Shown here piece by piece: positions 26,535-35,538 of a stretch of 64,000 nucleotides of DNA. Under the pieces are notes generated by a model. It had not been told where the DNA came from. It saw only the letters and a program-made list of their open reading frames with translations, and did not search any database. Each line of letters opens with the position of its first letter. Position 1 is the stretch's first letter. The translations under genes and the position numbers were made by a program. This stretch comes from Granulicella sibirica (lineage in GTDB: Bacteria; Acidobacteriota; Terriglobia; Terriglobales; Acidobacteriaceae): NCBI RefSeq assembly GCF_004115155.1, contig NZ_RDSM01000002.1, forward strand, positions 1 to 64,000. Reading direction: 5' to 3'.

Positions 26535-27731
26535 CTAAGCTCTAGTCTCGACCAGTGCTGGGCCGCTAGCCCAGGTCGCCATTACGAGATCATCCAATCG
26601 ATCTTGTCTCGCCTTCACCCACTTCGCGTAATACTTCTCAGTCGTCTTGATCGACGTGTGTCCGAGTAATTTCGACACCTCTTCCAGTGGGACTCCTCTC
26701 TCAAGCAACGACACTGCGAACGTATCCCGAAGCTGGTGAGGATGGCCCTCCAGTTGTCCTGCTGCCCTGAAGATCTGCCTGAGATCGTGCTGCCAGTTGG
26801 TGACCGCCGTCTGAAGCTTTCCGGTCCCGGTGTTCCAGAAAATGTGTTTTGGATGGCGATTGAGTTTCATTGCGGAGATGACCTCGGAAGCGACCTGTGG
26901 CGGAAGTGCTACAGAGACATCAGTCCCTGTTTTCTGCCGGTCTGTTACGACCCTGTATATTCTCTTTTTTGAATCAAAGAGGAGTTCGTCCCTCTCCAGT
27001 CTCACCGTGTCCCCCACTGCGAGTCCACTGAACCGCATGAGCTGAACGAAAGCGTGAACCCTTTGAGCTTTTGGAGCGGGGAATTCATCGGGAATGACTT
27101 CAAGGAGACGACTATATTGCTCTGGAGCGAGAGGCATGGTGGGAGGTTCATCGACTTTAATCGGGGAGAGGCTAGGTACCCGGTCGATCAGACGTGCTTC
27201 GTAGCAATACCGCAGAAATCCTCGGAGTCGTTCCTGGACCTTCGCGCGGGTGGTTGATGACGGGTAGGTATCACTCCACTCGGCGCGGAACTCCGTGAGT
27301 GTATCCAAGGCAATTTCATGGGGAAAGCGTTTTGAACGCTGAGCCATAAAATTGGCGAACCGTTCCAGCTCCCGCTCGTATTTCTTGAGGACTCCGCCCC
27401 CTAGACCCTGCGATCGCTTGTCAAGGACGTATAGCTGCACGGCCCGTTCGATTGTGACCGCAGCCTTTGCCTCTACCGAGACCGACTGGATAGGCTTTGT
27501 TGGGTCTGCGGCCTCATACTGGGCCTCAATCTTCCGGCGAGCGTCCTCAGCAAGTTTCCAAATTCTGGTACGTGCTGCTTGTCGATGTTGTCGTCCAGCA
27601 TAGGTCCAGCGGAGGTGCTTGTGGCACCGGCAGTTCTTATAGAACTCATCCGCTTTACGAGGGCACTCGTTCGTATGGCGGACGAAGATCGTTATGGAGG
27701 GCACGGCCGAAATTTGAACGGGTTGTGTCAT
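26535..27731 (-). CDS. Tyrosine recombinase / integrase
   Basis: About 398 residues. A Cys/His-bearing N-terminal patch (ECPRKADEFYKNCRCHKHLRW) precedes a SAM-like core-binding domain and the catalytic domain. Visible catalytic residues are Lys in the beta-hairpin TDRQKTGTD, HPHQLRD (His-x-x-Arg), LLGHTSIKTTEKYY with the His and nucleophilic Tyr. The first catalytic Arg is expected in a GLR motif, but here the segment reads RFSGLAVGDTVRL, with Ala at that place; a neighbouring Arg may substitute. The start is uncertain (27731 ATG or 27773 GTG). The gene begins about 100 bases from the 3' end of tRNA-Cys, its probable attachment site. Confidence 0.9.
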   Translation of the reverse strand: MTQPVQISAVPSITIFVRHTNECPRKADEFYKNCRCHKHLRWTYAGRQHRQAARTRIWKLAEDARRKIEAQYEAADPTKPIQSVSVEAKAAVTIERAVQLYVLDKRSQGLGGGVLKKYERELERFANFMAQRSKRFPHEIALDTLTEFRAEWSDTYPSSTTRAKVQERLRGFLRYCYEARLIDRVPSLSPIKVDEPPTMPLAPEQYSRLLEVIPDEFPAPKAQRVHAFVQLMRFSGLAVGDTVRLERDELLFDSKKRIYRVVTDRQKTGTDVSVALPPQVASEVISAMKLNRHPKHIFWNTGTGKLQTAVTNWQHDLRQIFRAAGQLEGHPHQLRDTFAVSLLERGVPLEEVSKLLGHTSIKTTEKYYAKWVKARQDRLDDLVMATWASGPALVETRA

Positions 27732-27836
27732 CGGAGCGGGGTCTTCGGATCGAATCTCCGAAGAGGTTAGCACACGAATAGCACAAAACTAAAACTGATA
27801 AAGTCAAGCCGTTTATTTTCAATGAGATAAATTTGG

Positions 27837-27908
27837 AGGCGCGGGTCGGGATCGAACCGACGCATAAAGGTTTTGCAGACCTCTCCCTTACCACTTGGGT
27901 ACCGCGCC
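27837..27908 (-). tRNA. tRNA-Cys (GCA)
   Basis: A 72-base cloverleaf on the minus strand. The acceptor stem is GGCGCGG with CCGCGCC, the anticodon GCA lies at 27874-27876, and the T-loop reads GGTTCGATCCC. Discriminator U; CCA is not encoded. The 3' end points toward the integrase, as expected when a tRNA gene is the integration site. Confidence 0.95.
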
Positions 27909-28014
27909 TCGTATCAACGTGTCAGACTGCGTTCAACTCAGGAGCACGTCCGAGCAAGACGTCACGCCGACTCTGAATTGTATGGAGAGTGTATCGCAGA
28001 TGAGGTTGATTTGG

Positions 28015-28086
28015 AGCGGGAGACCGGGGTCGAACCGGCGACATCTTCCTTGGCAAGGAAGCACTCTACCACTGAGCTACTCCCGC
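28015..28086 (-). tRNA. tRNA-Gly (GCC)
   Basis: A 72-base cloverleaf on the minus strand with acceptor GCGGGAG/CTCCCGC, D-arm AGCTCAGTGGTAGAG, anticodon GCC at 28052-28054 and T-loop GGTTCGACCCC. It lies 106 bases from tRNA-Cys on the same strand and may be cotranscribed with it. Confidence 0.95.
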
Positions 28087-28161
28087 TCGCACAAGATTGA
28101 GTATACCGGGCTTCGGGGTTTTGGGTCAACGAACCGCACGCCTCTGCAGAGGATAAGCGGA

Positions 28162-30135
28162 TCAGTCTTCGCGCGAAGACGGCGGCACATTGACCGCGAT
28201 GCGAGGCCCGGCGAGATTGCTTGCACGATGCCGGACGACGTGAGGCGTGATCAGCAGAACGAGCTCGCTCGAGTCCGTGGTCACGTTCTGCTCGGTCGGA
28301 ACCTGGAAGCCGGGGAGCTCCGTGAGACCAGGCAGGCCGGTGACAGCCGAGGACTCGCTCTTGCTGACGGTGCTCACCAGGAGGGCGGTTTCGCCTTCGT
28401 TGACCGTTACATCCGAGGTCAGGGTTCGGCTCGCGAGGACTGGTATGGCGTTCAACGCGCTTCCGGTGAGCGCTTCGAGCTTGAGATCAAGGTGCATGCT
28501 CACGCGGCCGGATTTCTGCACGTTCGGCGTGGCTTTCAGCGTGAGGCCGAGGTCTTCGTAGGAGACCTGGGGAATCGTCAGCGCGCTGCTTGTGCCGAGG
28601 TACTGCGACAGCAGGCTCGACGCGCTCTGGCCGTTCACGCTCACGCCGGAGAGTGCCGCGGTCGAAGGTGTGCTGTAGGTTGACGTCGTGATCGGGTAGC
28701 GCATCCCCGACCGAAACGTCGCGGTCTGACGATCGCCTACGCGCGCCTGCACATCTTCAAGAGCGCGCGAATCACTAGAATTCAGCGCAAGGTTGAACGT
28801 GAGGGTCGAGGATGAGGTGATTCCGGTGGTCGTGAACTCGTTGCTGACCGCGCCGGTCGTCGGATCGATCGTTCCACCCAGGATGCCGATCGTGCTGCTC
28901 AACAGCGTGCTCGAGACCAGTCCGGAGGCGATCAGCTTGAATGCCTGGGCAACGATGCTGTCGGTAGCACTGATGAGCCCCTGTGAGATTGCCTCGTTCA
29001 CCAGCGTCTGGTTCGCCGAGACGAGCTGCTGGGCGGCGGCCGAGACGTTATAGGCACCGAACTGCGGCGGCTGGCCACCGATGTCGTGGGTGCGAGAGGT
29101 GTCGATCGAGTAGAGCTTCATCTCGACGATGACCTCGGAGCCGCCGTCGAGAAGATCGGCAAGCGTGATGTTGATCGCCTTTACCGTGTCTGTGGGCGCC
29201 CGCAGGACGAGGCTGCCCTGGGTCTGCTGCAGGGTCAGTTGCTTCACGTCGAAGAGGTTGCGGATGACGTTGCCGAGGTCATTCATCTGTTCCACGGTCT
29301 GGCCGGGGACGAAGATGGTCTCCTCGACCTGGCGTTCGAACTTCTGGTGGTTTTCCGCCGTGTCCTTGGCGATGAGGACAGTCTTTGCATCGAGCGGGAC
29401 GGCAAACACGTGGCTCATGGAAAAGAGTATGGGCACGGCCTGGGAGTATGTGGTGTCGTCAAGATCGAAGCGAAGATTCTGGTGCCCGGCGGACTCGTCG
29501 AAGTCGGTCTTGATGCCGAAGGCCTGCATGACCTGACGGATCGCATCCTGCCGATCCCCCTTGATATGGAAAGACTTGGTCGTGGTGTCCGGCTTGAGGA
29601 CGACGGCGTCCGTGAATCCGACGCCCGGTATGATCCTCGGCTCGATATCGAGCATGGAATGACGCGGCTCGGGTGTTCCCGGCACAGGATGCTGGGCGAT
29701 GACGCTGTTCTGCGGATCGAGGATGCGAGCCTCGGCCAGGAACTTCTCCGCATCGGCATTCCTGCCACGTTCTCGTGCATCTGCGGCGTTGTGTACGAGG
29801 TCGGTGAGGTGGTGCTCGCGCGCGACGGCGAGAGAGAGGGCGTAGTCCTTGTTTGCGGGATCGAGAGCGACGGCGCGGGCGAAATGCTTCTCGGCAACTG
29901 CCGACTCGTTGTGCTCGAGGGCACGCGCCCCGGCGATGTAGGCGTCGGCGGCCGAGCGATTCTGCGGCTCCGGCAGGGGTGGAGCCGTGACGGGAGTGCC
30001 CGCGGCTGTGGCCGAAGGGGCTGCGGGTTGCTGGGCGCGGCTGTCGCCAGGAAAAAGCCCCATCGCCGCTACCGCGATGGCCAGGGAAGCGCGCCGGGCT
30101 TTGCGGGACGATCGGCGGTGGGAGGGGAGGGTCAT
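28162..30135 (-). CDS. TPR- and secretin-domain outer-membrane protein (GspD/PilQ-like)
   Basis: A 657-residue protein. A signal peptide ends near DSRAQQ (residue 35), followed by a TPR-like helical part (about 60-150), an STN/N-type domain (KSFHIKGDRQDAIRQVMQAF), and a secretin core from about 420 to 635 with SRTLTSDVTVNEGETALLVS and the closing ELVLLITPHVVR. Secretins form ring pores in the outer membrane for type II secretion or type IV pili. No other secretion gene is beside it. It ends the minus-strand run purC-cvpA-fis-type-secretin, 57 bases behind the Fis-type gene. Confidence 0.9.
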   Translation of the reverse strand: MTLPSHRRSSRKARRASLAIAVAAMGLFPGDSRAQQPAAPSATAAGTPVTAPPLPEPQNRSAADAYIAGARALEHNESAVAEKHFARAVALDPANKDYALSLAVAREHHLTDLVHNAADARERGRNADAEKFLAEARILDPQNSVIAQHPVPGTPEPRHSMLDIEPRIIPGVGFTDAVVLKPDTTTKSFHIKGDRQDAIRQVMQAFGIKTDFDESAGHQNLRFDLDDTTYSQAVPILFSMSHVFAVPLDAKTVLIAKDTAENHQKFERQVEETIFVPGQTVEQMNDLGNVIRNLFDVKQLTLQQTQGSLVLRAPTDTVKAINITLADLLDGGSEVIVEMKLYSIDTSRTHDIGGQPPQFGAYNVSAAAQQLVSANQTLVNEAISQGLISATDSIVAQAFKLIASGLVSSTLLSSTIGILGGTIDPTTGAVSNEFTTTGITSSSTLTFNLALNSSDSRALEDVQARVGDRQTATFRSGMRYPITTSTYSTPSTAALSGVSVNGQSASSLLSQYLGTSSALTIPQVSYEDLGLTLKATPNVQKSGRVSMHLDLKLEALTGSALNAIPVLASRTLTSDVTVNEGETALLVSTVSKSESSAVTGLPGLTELPGFQVPTEQNVTTDSSELVLLITPHVVRHRASNLAGPRIAVNVPPSSRED

Positions 30136-30192
30136 CGCGTGCAGGTTAGACGTCGAAGGGCAGGGAAGAGCGTCAGGCGATTGCCCAATCGG

Positions 30193-30486
30193 CTAGAGAT
30201 TCGCAACCTTCCGGGGCGCAGTTCGTTCGCTGGGCATGCCACGTTCGCTCGCCACAGGCCGCTTCATCCCATTGCGGATCTGTGTGGAATCCATATCGAG
30301 CTCGGCAAGGGTACGGCTGAGAGTATTGCGATGCATACCCAGTTCTTCCGCGGCCTTGCACTGGTTTCCCTTGTGGTGAGCGAGGACCATCAGCAGATAG
30401 CGCTTCTTGAACTGGCGGACGGCCTCGGCATAGGAGACTCCGGAGCTGTGCATTTGCGTAATGAGTCCGTCGAGTTCGCGCTTCAC
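30193..30486 (-). CDS. Fis-type helix-turn-helix protein
   Basis: A 97-residue protein. The Fis-like HTH lies at about residues 28-66 with GNQCKAAEELGMHRNTLSRT, as found at the C-terminus of NtrC-type activators, but here without the AAA+ part. A basic tail follows. The start overlaps the cvpA stop by four bases (ATGA), so it is translationally coupled. It may act as a nucleoid-associated or local regulator; targets are unknown. Confidence 0.87.
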   Translation of the reverse strand: MKRELDGLITQMHSSGVSYAEAVRQFKKRYLLMVLAHHKGNQCKAAEELGMHRNTLSRTLAELDMDSTQIRNGMKRPVASERGMPSERTAPRKVANL

Positions 30487-31127
30487 AAGGATCCTTCTTT
30501 GCTGTCCGAGGCTGCTATGCGTTTCGAACGTACTGGGAGTGATGACACCGGTGTTTCATTGTCGCGCTGCGAGTGTGGCTTGATCCAGCCCGGGGCATTG
30601 TGCTTGAGTTCTTCGGCGCCGTGCAGGATCTTTCGTTGAAGGTCGTTCGGTACCACGAAGGATACCGCATGTGCTCCATCTAGGAAATAGGGGGCGAGAC
30701 GAGAACGTGCAATCCACTCAGAACCCGGGAGAAATGCCGCAACGGCCATCATGACGGCGACTCCGAGAAGGCATCCTCGGGCAAATCCGAAGAGCGCGCC
30801 GAGCAGACGGTCGGGCAATCCAAGGCCGATGGCCTTCGCGGTTCGACTCACCAGACGGCCGACGAGCCCGACAAAAACCATGACCGCAATCGCAATGAGA
30901 AGAAAGGAGATGATCTCGGCTGCGGCTTTGGTGGCGATCCAGTGAGAGAGGCGCACGGCGAGATCGTGATAGTACCAACCGGCGAGTACGATGCCGGCGA
31001 TCAGTCCGGCGAAGGAGAAGAGAACGCGGATGATGCCGCGCAAAAATGCCATGATCGTCGACCATGCGAGCAAGGCGACGAGGAACCAGTCGAAGGCGTT
31101 GAAGGTCTGCGGATTCGGAAGCTGCAT
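30483..31127 (-). CDS. cvpA: CvpA family membrane protein
   Basis: A 214-residue protein with four hydrophobic helices in the first 150 residues (FNAFDWFLVALLAWSTIMAF start, LLGALFGFARGCLLGVAVMM later) matching CvpA, the colicin V production/envelope-associated family. The C-terminal 60 residues are polar and cytoplasmic or periplasmic. The start codon shares one base with the purC stop (TGATG), so purC and cvpA are coupled, an arrangement echoing the purF-cvpA link of proteobacteria. Confidence 0.88.
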   Translation of the reverse strand: MQLPNPQTFNAFDWFLVALLAWSTIMAFLRGIIRVLFSFAGLIAGIVLAGWYYHDLAVRLSHWIATKAAAEIISFLLIAIAVMVFVGLVGRLVSRTAKAIGLGLPDRLLGALFGFARGCLLGVAVMMAVAAFLPGSEWIARSRLAPYFLDGAHAVSFVVPNDLQRKILHGAEELKHNAPGWIKPHSQRDNETPVSSLPVRSKRIAASDSKEGSL

Positions 31128-32062
31128 CAGGCTTCGAGCGAGGTGCGACCGGTAAGGAGATGGAAGGCCTCTAGATACTTCGCACGCGTCTTTTCAACGA
31201 CTTCACTCGGCAGCGAGGGAGCGGGCGCCTGCTTGTTCCAGCGGATGGACTCGAGGTAGTCGCGGACGTATTGCTTGTCATAGGAGGGCTGCGGGCCCCC
31301 GGGCTCGTAGGTTGCCGCAGGCCAGAAGCGGCTCGAATCCGGCGTCAGAACCTCGTCGCAGAGGGCAATCTGCGGCATTCCCTGGTCGTTGGGGTCCAGG
31401 CTGGGCAGGATGCCGAACTCGAATTTCGTATCGGCGAGGATTAGACCCTTCGACGCAGCGTGTTCGCTTGCACGCTTGAAGAGGTCGAGGGTGAGGTCGC
31501 GCAGGCGCCGTGCGATTTCGGCGCCTACGGTGCGTTCTACGGCCTTGTAGCTGATGTTTTCGTCGTGGCCGCCGGTGTTGATTTTGGCGGCGGGGGTGAA
31601 GATCGGCTCGGGGAGGCGGTCGGATTCGCGCAGGCCGGGGGGGAGGGGAATCCCACAAACCCCGCCAGTTTGCTGGTAATCCTTCCATCCGGACCCGGAG
31701 AGATAGGCGCGGGCGACGCACTCGACAGGGAACATCTGGGCGCGGCGCACGACCATGCTGCGGCCCTCGATGACCTCAGAAAACGGTTGTAAACGCTGGA
31801 TAGCTTCCGGGCCAATGTACGGTTGAAGGTGATTCTGGACGGTATCCGACAGGTAGTCGAACCAGAAGGCGGAGATCTGGGTGAGGATGCGGCCCTTGTC
31901 GGGGATGCCGCTGCCGAGGACGTGGTCGAAGGCCGAGATGCGGTCGGTGGCGATGAAGAGGAGGTCCGAGTCTGGCTCGGGACCGAGCGAGTAGATGTCG
32001 CGAACCTTGCCGCGTGCGATCAGGGGGAGGGGCGAGAGGTCGGTCGTCAGGAGAGCTGGCAT
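31127..32062 (-). CDS. purC: Phosphoribosylaminoimidazole-succinocarboxamide synthase
   Basis: A 311-residue SAICAR synthetase, which joins aspartate to CAIR with ATP in purine synthesis. Recognisable segments are ARGKVRDIYSLG (ATP loop), FIATDRISAFDHVL, VECVARAYLSGSGWKDYQ, the INTGGHDENIS region and LADTKFEFG. Its length matches the longer, eukaryote-like bacterial form. It heads the minus-strand operon with cvpA, the Fis-type gene and the secretin. An AraC regulator diverges 181 bases away. Confidence 0.96.
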   Translation of the reverse strand: MPALLTTDLSPLPLIARGKVRDIYSLGPEPDSDLLFIATDRISAFDHVLGSGIPDKGRILTQISAFWFDYLSDTVQNHLQPYIGPEAIQRLQPFSEVIEGRSMVVRRAQMFPVECVARAYLSGSGWKDYQQTGGVCGIPLPPGLRESDRLPEPIFTPAAKINTGGHDENISYKAVERTVGAEIARRLRDLTLDLFKRASEHAASKGLILADTKFEFGILPSLDPNDQGMPQIALCDEVLTPDSSRFWPAATYEPGGPQPSYDKQYVRDYLESIRWNKQAPAPSLPSEVVEKTRAKYLEAFHLLTGRTSLEA

Positions 32063-32243
32063 CTACAAAACGGTATCACTTTGGCCGTTGTGCGTCAGTG
32101 CCGACCTGTCTAGTCGGTTCGTGTACCCATCACGGCGAGACTGTCGGATTTGTACTAGCGGAAGCCTCCGCACAGGGCTTAGCCTTGACCGCATATGCCA
32201 TCGGCGATTTCAGCCGCGTGGCAGGAGTGCATTCTAGGAGCCT

Positions 32244-33080
32244 ATGCTCAACGTTCAAAGCGCCTCTCCGGAATCCGCCTTGCGGCCTTTCATCCGCGCG
32301 TATGTGCAGCGCGAGGCGCGCCTTGGCGTGCAGGAGCTGGTTGAGCCTGTGGTGGCGCGGCTTGGGGTCATGCTTGAGTTTGAGTTCGCGGGCTCCTATG
32401 AGGTGCGTAACTATGGGTCGGAGACGCTGGAAGATCCAAACGAAATCTCGGTCATCGGGCCCCAGGGCTGGCGGCGTTCCCGGCTGATTATCAGGGGACA
32501 CATCGAATCGCTGGTCATCATGTTCCAACCCTGCGGCTTTCACGCACTCTTCGGCGTGCCCACCGCGCCGCTTTCGAACGCTGGAACGGAAGGGCACTCG
32601 CTTCTTGGCCCTTCGGTCTCTCAGCTTCACGAACGGCTTGGGAATTTGCGCACCTTTTCAGAGCGAGTGAACGCTCTGGACGCTTACTTCTCCCGCCAGG
32701 TCGCACGGGTGAACTTCGCGGACCCGGTATACCGGGCGCTTCACCTCCTTACAGTGACTGGCAGCGGCCTGAAGGTGGCGGATGTGGCGCGGCAGATGGG
32801 TGTGAATGTTCGTCAGCTTGAGCGAAGGTCGCTTGCGTACGCTGGAGTCTCCCCGAAGGCGCTGAGCCGGATCTCGAGGTTTAGTCATGCGCTCCGTCTG
32901 AGAGCGGAGAGATCCATGAGCTGGACTCAGATCGCACATGCGGCGCAGTATCACGACCATATGCACATGATTCGCGACTTCCGGGAACTGGCTGGCGAGG
33001 CTCCAACGTCCGCGATCCAGGAGATCGCGCCGGAGCATCTCATCCACTTCGCGAGGAACCGGCTATTCGACGGCAACTGA
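32244..33080 (+). CDS. AraC family transcriptional regulator
   Basis: A 278-residue regulator. An N-terminal sensing part (about 1-150, DUF6597-like) precedes a C-terminal double helix-turn-helix at about 175-262 with VADVARQMGVNVRQLERRSL and SWTQIAHAAQYHDHMHMIRD, the AraC signature with FRELAGEAPTSA at the end. The ATG at 32244 follows AGGAG. It converges with a membrane protein gene 16 bases downstream and diverges from purC. Its target is not evident. Confidence 0.9.
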   Translation: MLNVQSASPESALRPFIRAYVQREARLGVQELVEPVVARLGVMLEFEFAGSYEVRNYGSETLEDPNEISVIGPQGWRRSRLIIRGHIESLVIMFQPCGFHALFGVPTAPLSNAGTEGHSLLGPSVSQLHERLGNLRTFSERVNALDAYFSRQVARVNFADPVYRALHLLTVTGSGLKVADVARQMGVNVRQLERRSLAYAGVSPKALSRISRFSHALRLRAERSMSWTQIAHAAQYHDHMHMIRDFRELAGEAPTSAIQEIAPEHLIHFARNRLFDGN

Positions 33081-33096
33081 ACTCTTGCCGGGGCGA

Positions 33097-33843
33097 TCAC
33101 AACAGCCAGCGATCCACGACGGAATGCCATACAGGCGCGTGAGAAGCAAGCACAGGGAATGGCGGCATGGTGAGGATGAGAAGTGGTACACCCCATCGAT
33201 ATGCCGGGTGAATAGACCTTCTAGTCAGGTAGTCGTAGAGTGGCCCGGCAAAATAAAAGCACAGGGCAAGCAAGAGCGCCAGCAGACTGATGCCTTGCAT
33301 CAAACGCCCGAATGCCGGGAAGAAGAAGAGCTGCGTCGCCATGAGGATGAAGCGTTTGTGGCTCTCACTATCTCGTCGCAGGCGCAAACCGAGGAACAGG
33401 AACACGCCGAACAAAGCCATCTGACCGGCAGAGACGGCGAGGGAGCTGTATACATCGGGAAAGGGAAAAGACCGTCCCAGACGCGCCTGACGCAGAGCAA
33501 CAGCGGATCCCATCACGACAACACCCGAGGCGAGCAGGCCGCCGGCAAGTCCAAGACTGCGATGCAGGTTCATCCGCCCATACATGGCGAGCAGGTTCTG
33601 GAGCAGGTAGAAGAGAATCCAGCCGGTGAAGACCGCGCCGTGAACATGAACCCAGAACGGAATCGAGGGGCTATGGAAATAGCTGATCGCATAATACGTC
33701 CTGCTGAACCCAGCAAAGACGCCTGCCGCAATCGCAAATGCCATCCCTGTATAGAAGCGGTGATCCCATTTGCGCCTGTGAGCTGTCAGGCCAACGCTGC
33801 GATCCCCGCGAGCGCCCCCCAGTAGTGCCGTGCTGCTTCCCAT
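33097..33843 (-). CDS. Multi-pass membrane protein of unknown function
   Basis: A 248-residue protein with about seven hydrophobic helices (MAFAIAAGVFAGFSRTYYAI; HVHGAVFTGWILFYLLQNLL; then AGGLLASGVVVMGSAVAL and others). The HVHGAVFTGW and NLHRSLGLAGG motifs resemble those in DUF2306-like or haem-related membrane proteins, where His residues may bind haem, but I cannot name it firmly. The ATG at 33843 follows GGAGGGG and is preferred over the frame start at 33909. Confidence 0.72.
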   Translation of the reverse strand: MGSSTALLGGARGDRSVGLTAHRRKWDHRFYTGMAFAIAAGVFAGFSRTYYAISYFHSPSIPFWVHVHGAVFTGWILFYLLQNLLAMYGRMNLHRSLGLAGGLLASGVVVMGSAVALRQARLGRSFPFPDVYSSLAVSAGQMALFGVFLFLGLRLRRDSESHKRFILMATQLFFFPAFGRLMQGISLLALLLALCFYFAGPLYDYLTRRSIHPAYRWGVPLLILTMPPFPVLASHAPVWHSVVDRWLL

Positions 33844-34330
33844 GTCTCCCCTCCAACAAGAACGTTTGGAAAGAGAGTAGGAGCAGCCGTCCGTCTCTCG
33901 ATAGTACAAACGCGACAGAGAGGGATCGTTCGGGAGGTTGCGTTACACCCTTTGTGCGTCACTGCTCCGTTACAGCGTTGAGGACGCAATGCCCGTTGGA
34001 AAGGCGGGAGATGCCATCATTGGCGGCGCATGTCCTGCTCGCCGGATTACACACCGATCTCGTCGAGGAAATGATCGCGGAACGGCTGACGATTGAGCCA
34101 ATCCGGAAGGCGCAAGCGGCGCACGTGAGAGCCGCGATCGACAGTGCCCGAGACGATCGAAGATGACCTTACAGGGGCCTATGCCCCATCAACCTCGCGG
34201 AATGCCTAAGCAGGTCTCCGGACGATCGAACCGAATATGCGGACTCCCAGCATAGTTCGTCTGGCGAGTGGATGCCATCTAGGTAAGCACACGGGTCGAG
34301 TGCGGCCCCCTCACGCTGCGAAGGAGATGG
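33844..34330. other. Intergenic; one doubtful short frame
   Basis: A plus-strand frame of 51 codons at 34011-34166 (SLAAHVLLAGLHTDLVEEMI) has an AAGG 7 bases before its ATG but no recognised relative. Otherwise the stretch holds only the upstream regions of the genes on both sides. Confidence 0.35.
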
Positions 34331-35218
34331 ATGATGAAGGTATTTTTGACGGGCGCTACAGGGTTTATCGGAACGCGGATTATTCCGGAGTTGCTGGGTG
34401 CGGGACACACCGTGCTTGGGCTGACGAGGTCGGAAGAAGGCGCGAAGAAGTTACAGGCGGCAGGCGTTGAAGTGCATCACGGCAACATCGAGGACCTGGA
34501 CAGTTTGCGGAAGGGTGCTGAGAAGGCTGATGGTGTGATTCATTGCGCGATGAACCATGACTTTTCGCAATTCGTAAAGAACTGCGAGGACGATAAAAAC
34601 GCCATCCTTGCTATGGGCGACGTGCTGGTTGGATCGAAGCGTCCGTTCCTGGTGACGTCGGGCACGGGTGTGGGCAGCAATGGGCCCGGTAAGCTGGCGA
34701 CGGAAGATCAATTTGATACACAGCATCCCAATCCGCGGATAGGTTCAGAGCTGGCAGGCGCCGCGGCGAGTGAGAAGGGTGTGAGCGTGTCGGTGATTCG
34801 CTTGCCGCAAGTGCATGACACGGTGAAGCAGGGATTGGTGACCTACACCATCGCGATTGCGCGCGAGAAGGGCTTCACGGCTTATCTCGGCGAGGGCAAG
34901 AATCGCTGGCCCGCGGCGCATGTGAACGATGTGGCGCGGCTCTATCGTTTGGCGCTCGAGAAGAACGTGGCGGGGAGCCGGTACAACGCGGTTGCGGAGG
35001 AAGGAATCACGGCGAAAGAGATCGCGGAGGTGACTGCGAAGGGCCTGAAGCAGGAGGTCAGGAGTCTCACCCCCGAAGAGGCGAAGGACTACTTCGGATG
35101 GATGGCGATGTTCGCAGGGATGGACCTGGCTGCCTCGAGCAAGATGACTCGGGAGCAGTTGGGGTGGACCCCGACGGGGCCCGGCTTGATTGCTGACCTG
35201 GAAGCGATGAAGTACTAA
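34331..35218 (+). CDS. NAD-dependent epimerase/dehydratase (extended SDR)
   Basis: A 295-residue extended SDR with glycine motif GATGFIG (residues 8-14). The expected TSS/YxxxK catalytic residues are poorly conserved: TSGTGVGSNG stands at the Ser site and no clear YxxxK is seen, so it may be an atypical member. The mid part IRLPQVHDTVKQG and WPAAHVNDVARLYRLALE match epimerases of the NAD(P)H-binding group often annotated as nucleoside-diphosphate-sugar epimerase. It follows an AAGGAG site and is single, ending at a hairpin terminator at 35234. Confidence 0.87.
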   Translation: MMKVFLTGATGFIGTRIIPELLGAGHTVLGLTRSEEGAKKLQAAGVEVHHGNIEDLDSLRKGAEKADGVIHCAMNHDFSQFVKNCEDDKNAILAMGDVLVGSKRPFLVTSGTGVGSNGPGKLATEDQFDTQHPNPRIGSELAGAAASEKGVSVSVIRLPQVHDTVKQGLVTYTIAIAREKGFTAYLGEGKNRWPAAHVNDVARLYRLALEKNVAGSRYNAVAEEGITAKEIAEVTAKGLKQEVRSLTPEEAKDYFGWMAMFAGMDLAASSKMTREQLGWTPTGPGLIADLEAMKY

Positions 35219-35233
35219 ACACCATACGACTGG

Positions 35234-35261
35234 GCGCCGGCGGCTTGAAAGCTGCTGGCGC
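35234..35261 (+). terminator. Hairpin terminator behind the epimerase gene
   Basis: GCGCCGGCGGC and GCTGCTGGCGC pair over 11 positions with two G-T wobbles around a 6-base loop. It starts 15 bases behind the stop. The tail (TTCGTTGCG) is only moderately T-rich. Confidence 0.6.
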
Positions 35262-35538
35262 TTCGTTGCGTCTCGTAGTTCTCGCGTAAGTGAGTATGGA
35301 TCATGAACCTTGGTACGCCCCAGGGATTTACGGACGTTGTGCATGAGAGGAACCGATGTGTCTCCCACACGATTCCACGCGCACGTTATGGATGCGCACT
35401 TCGCTTGGTTCCGTACTTTATGTACTGCAATAGTCCATTTCGGACAAACTGGCTTTCCCTCCCAGGGCCAGGCGAACCGATACAAGCGGTGGCTTGCGAC
35501 TTCCCACGAGAGGGTGTCAAACCATTTATCGTTGCACC
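35262..35538. other. Upstream region of the metal-type cluster
   Basis: Open frames on both strands here have no motif. The promoter of the 35539-41071 cluster should lie in this stretch; I saw no clear Fur/Zur-type palindrome. Confidence 0.35.

Noticed and set aside
29086..30639. A 517-codon plus-strand open frame
   Set aside because: It lies antisense to the secretin and Fis-type genes; composition is an artefact of G/C-rich third positions.
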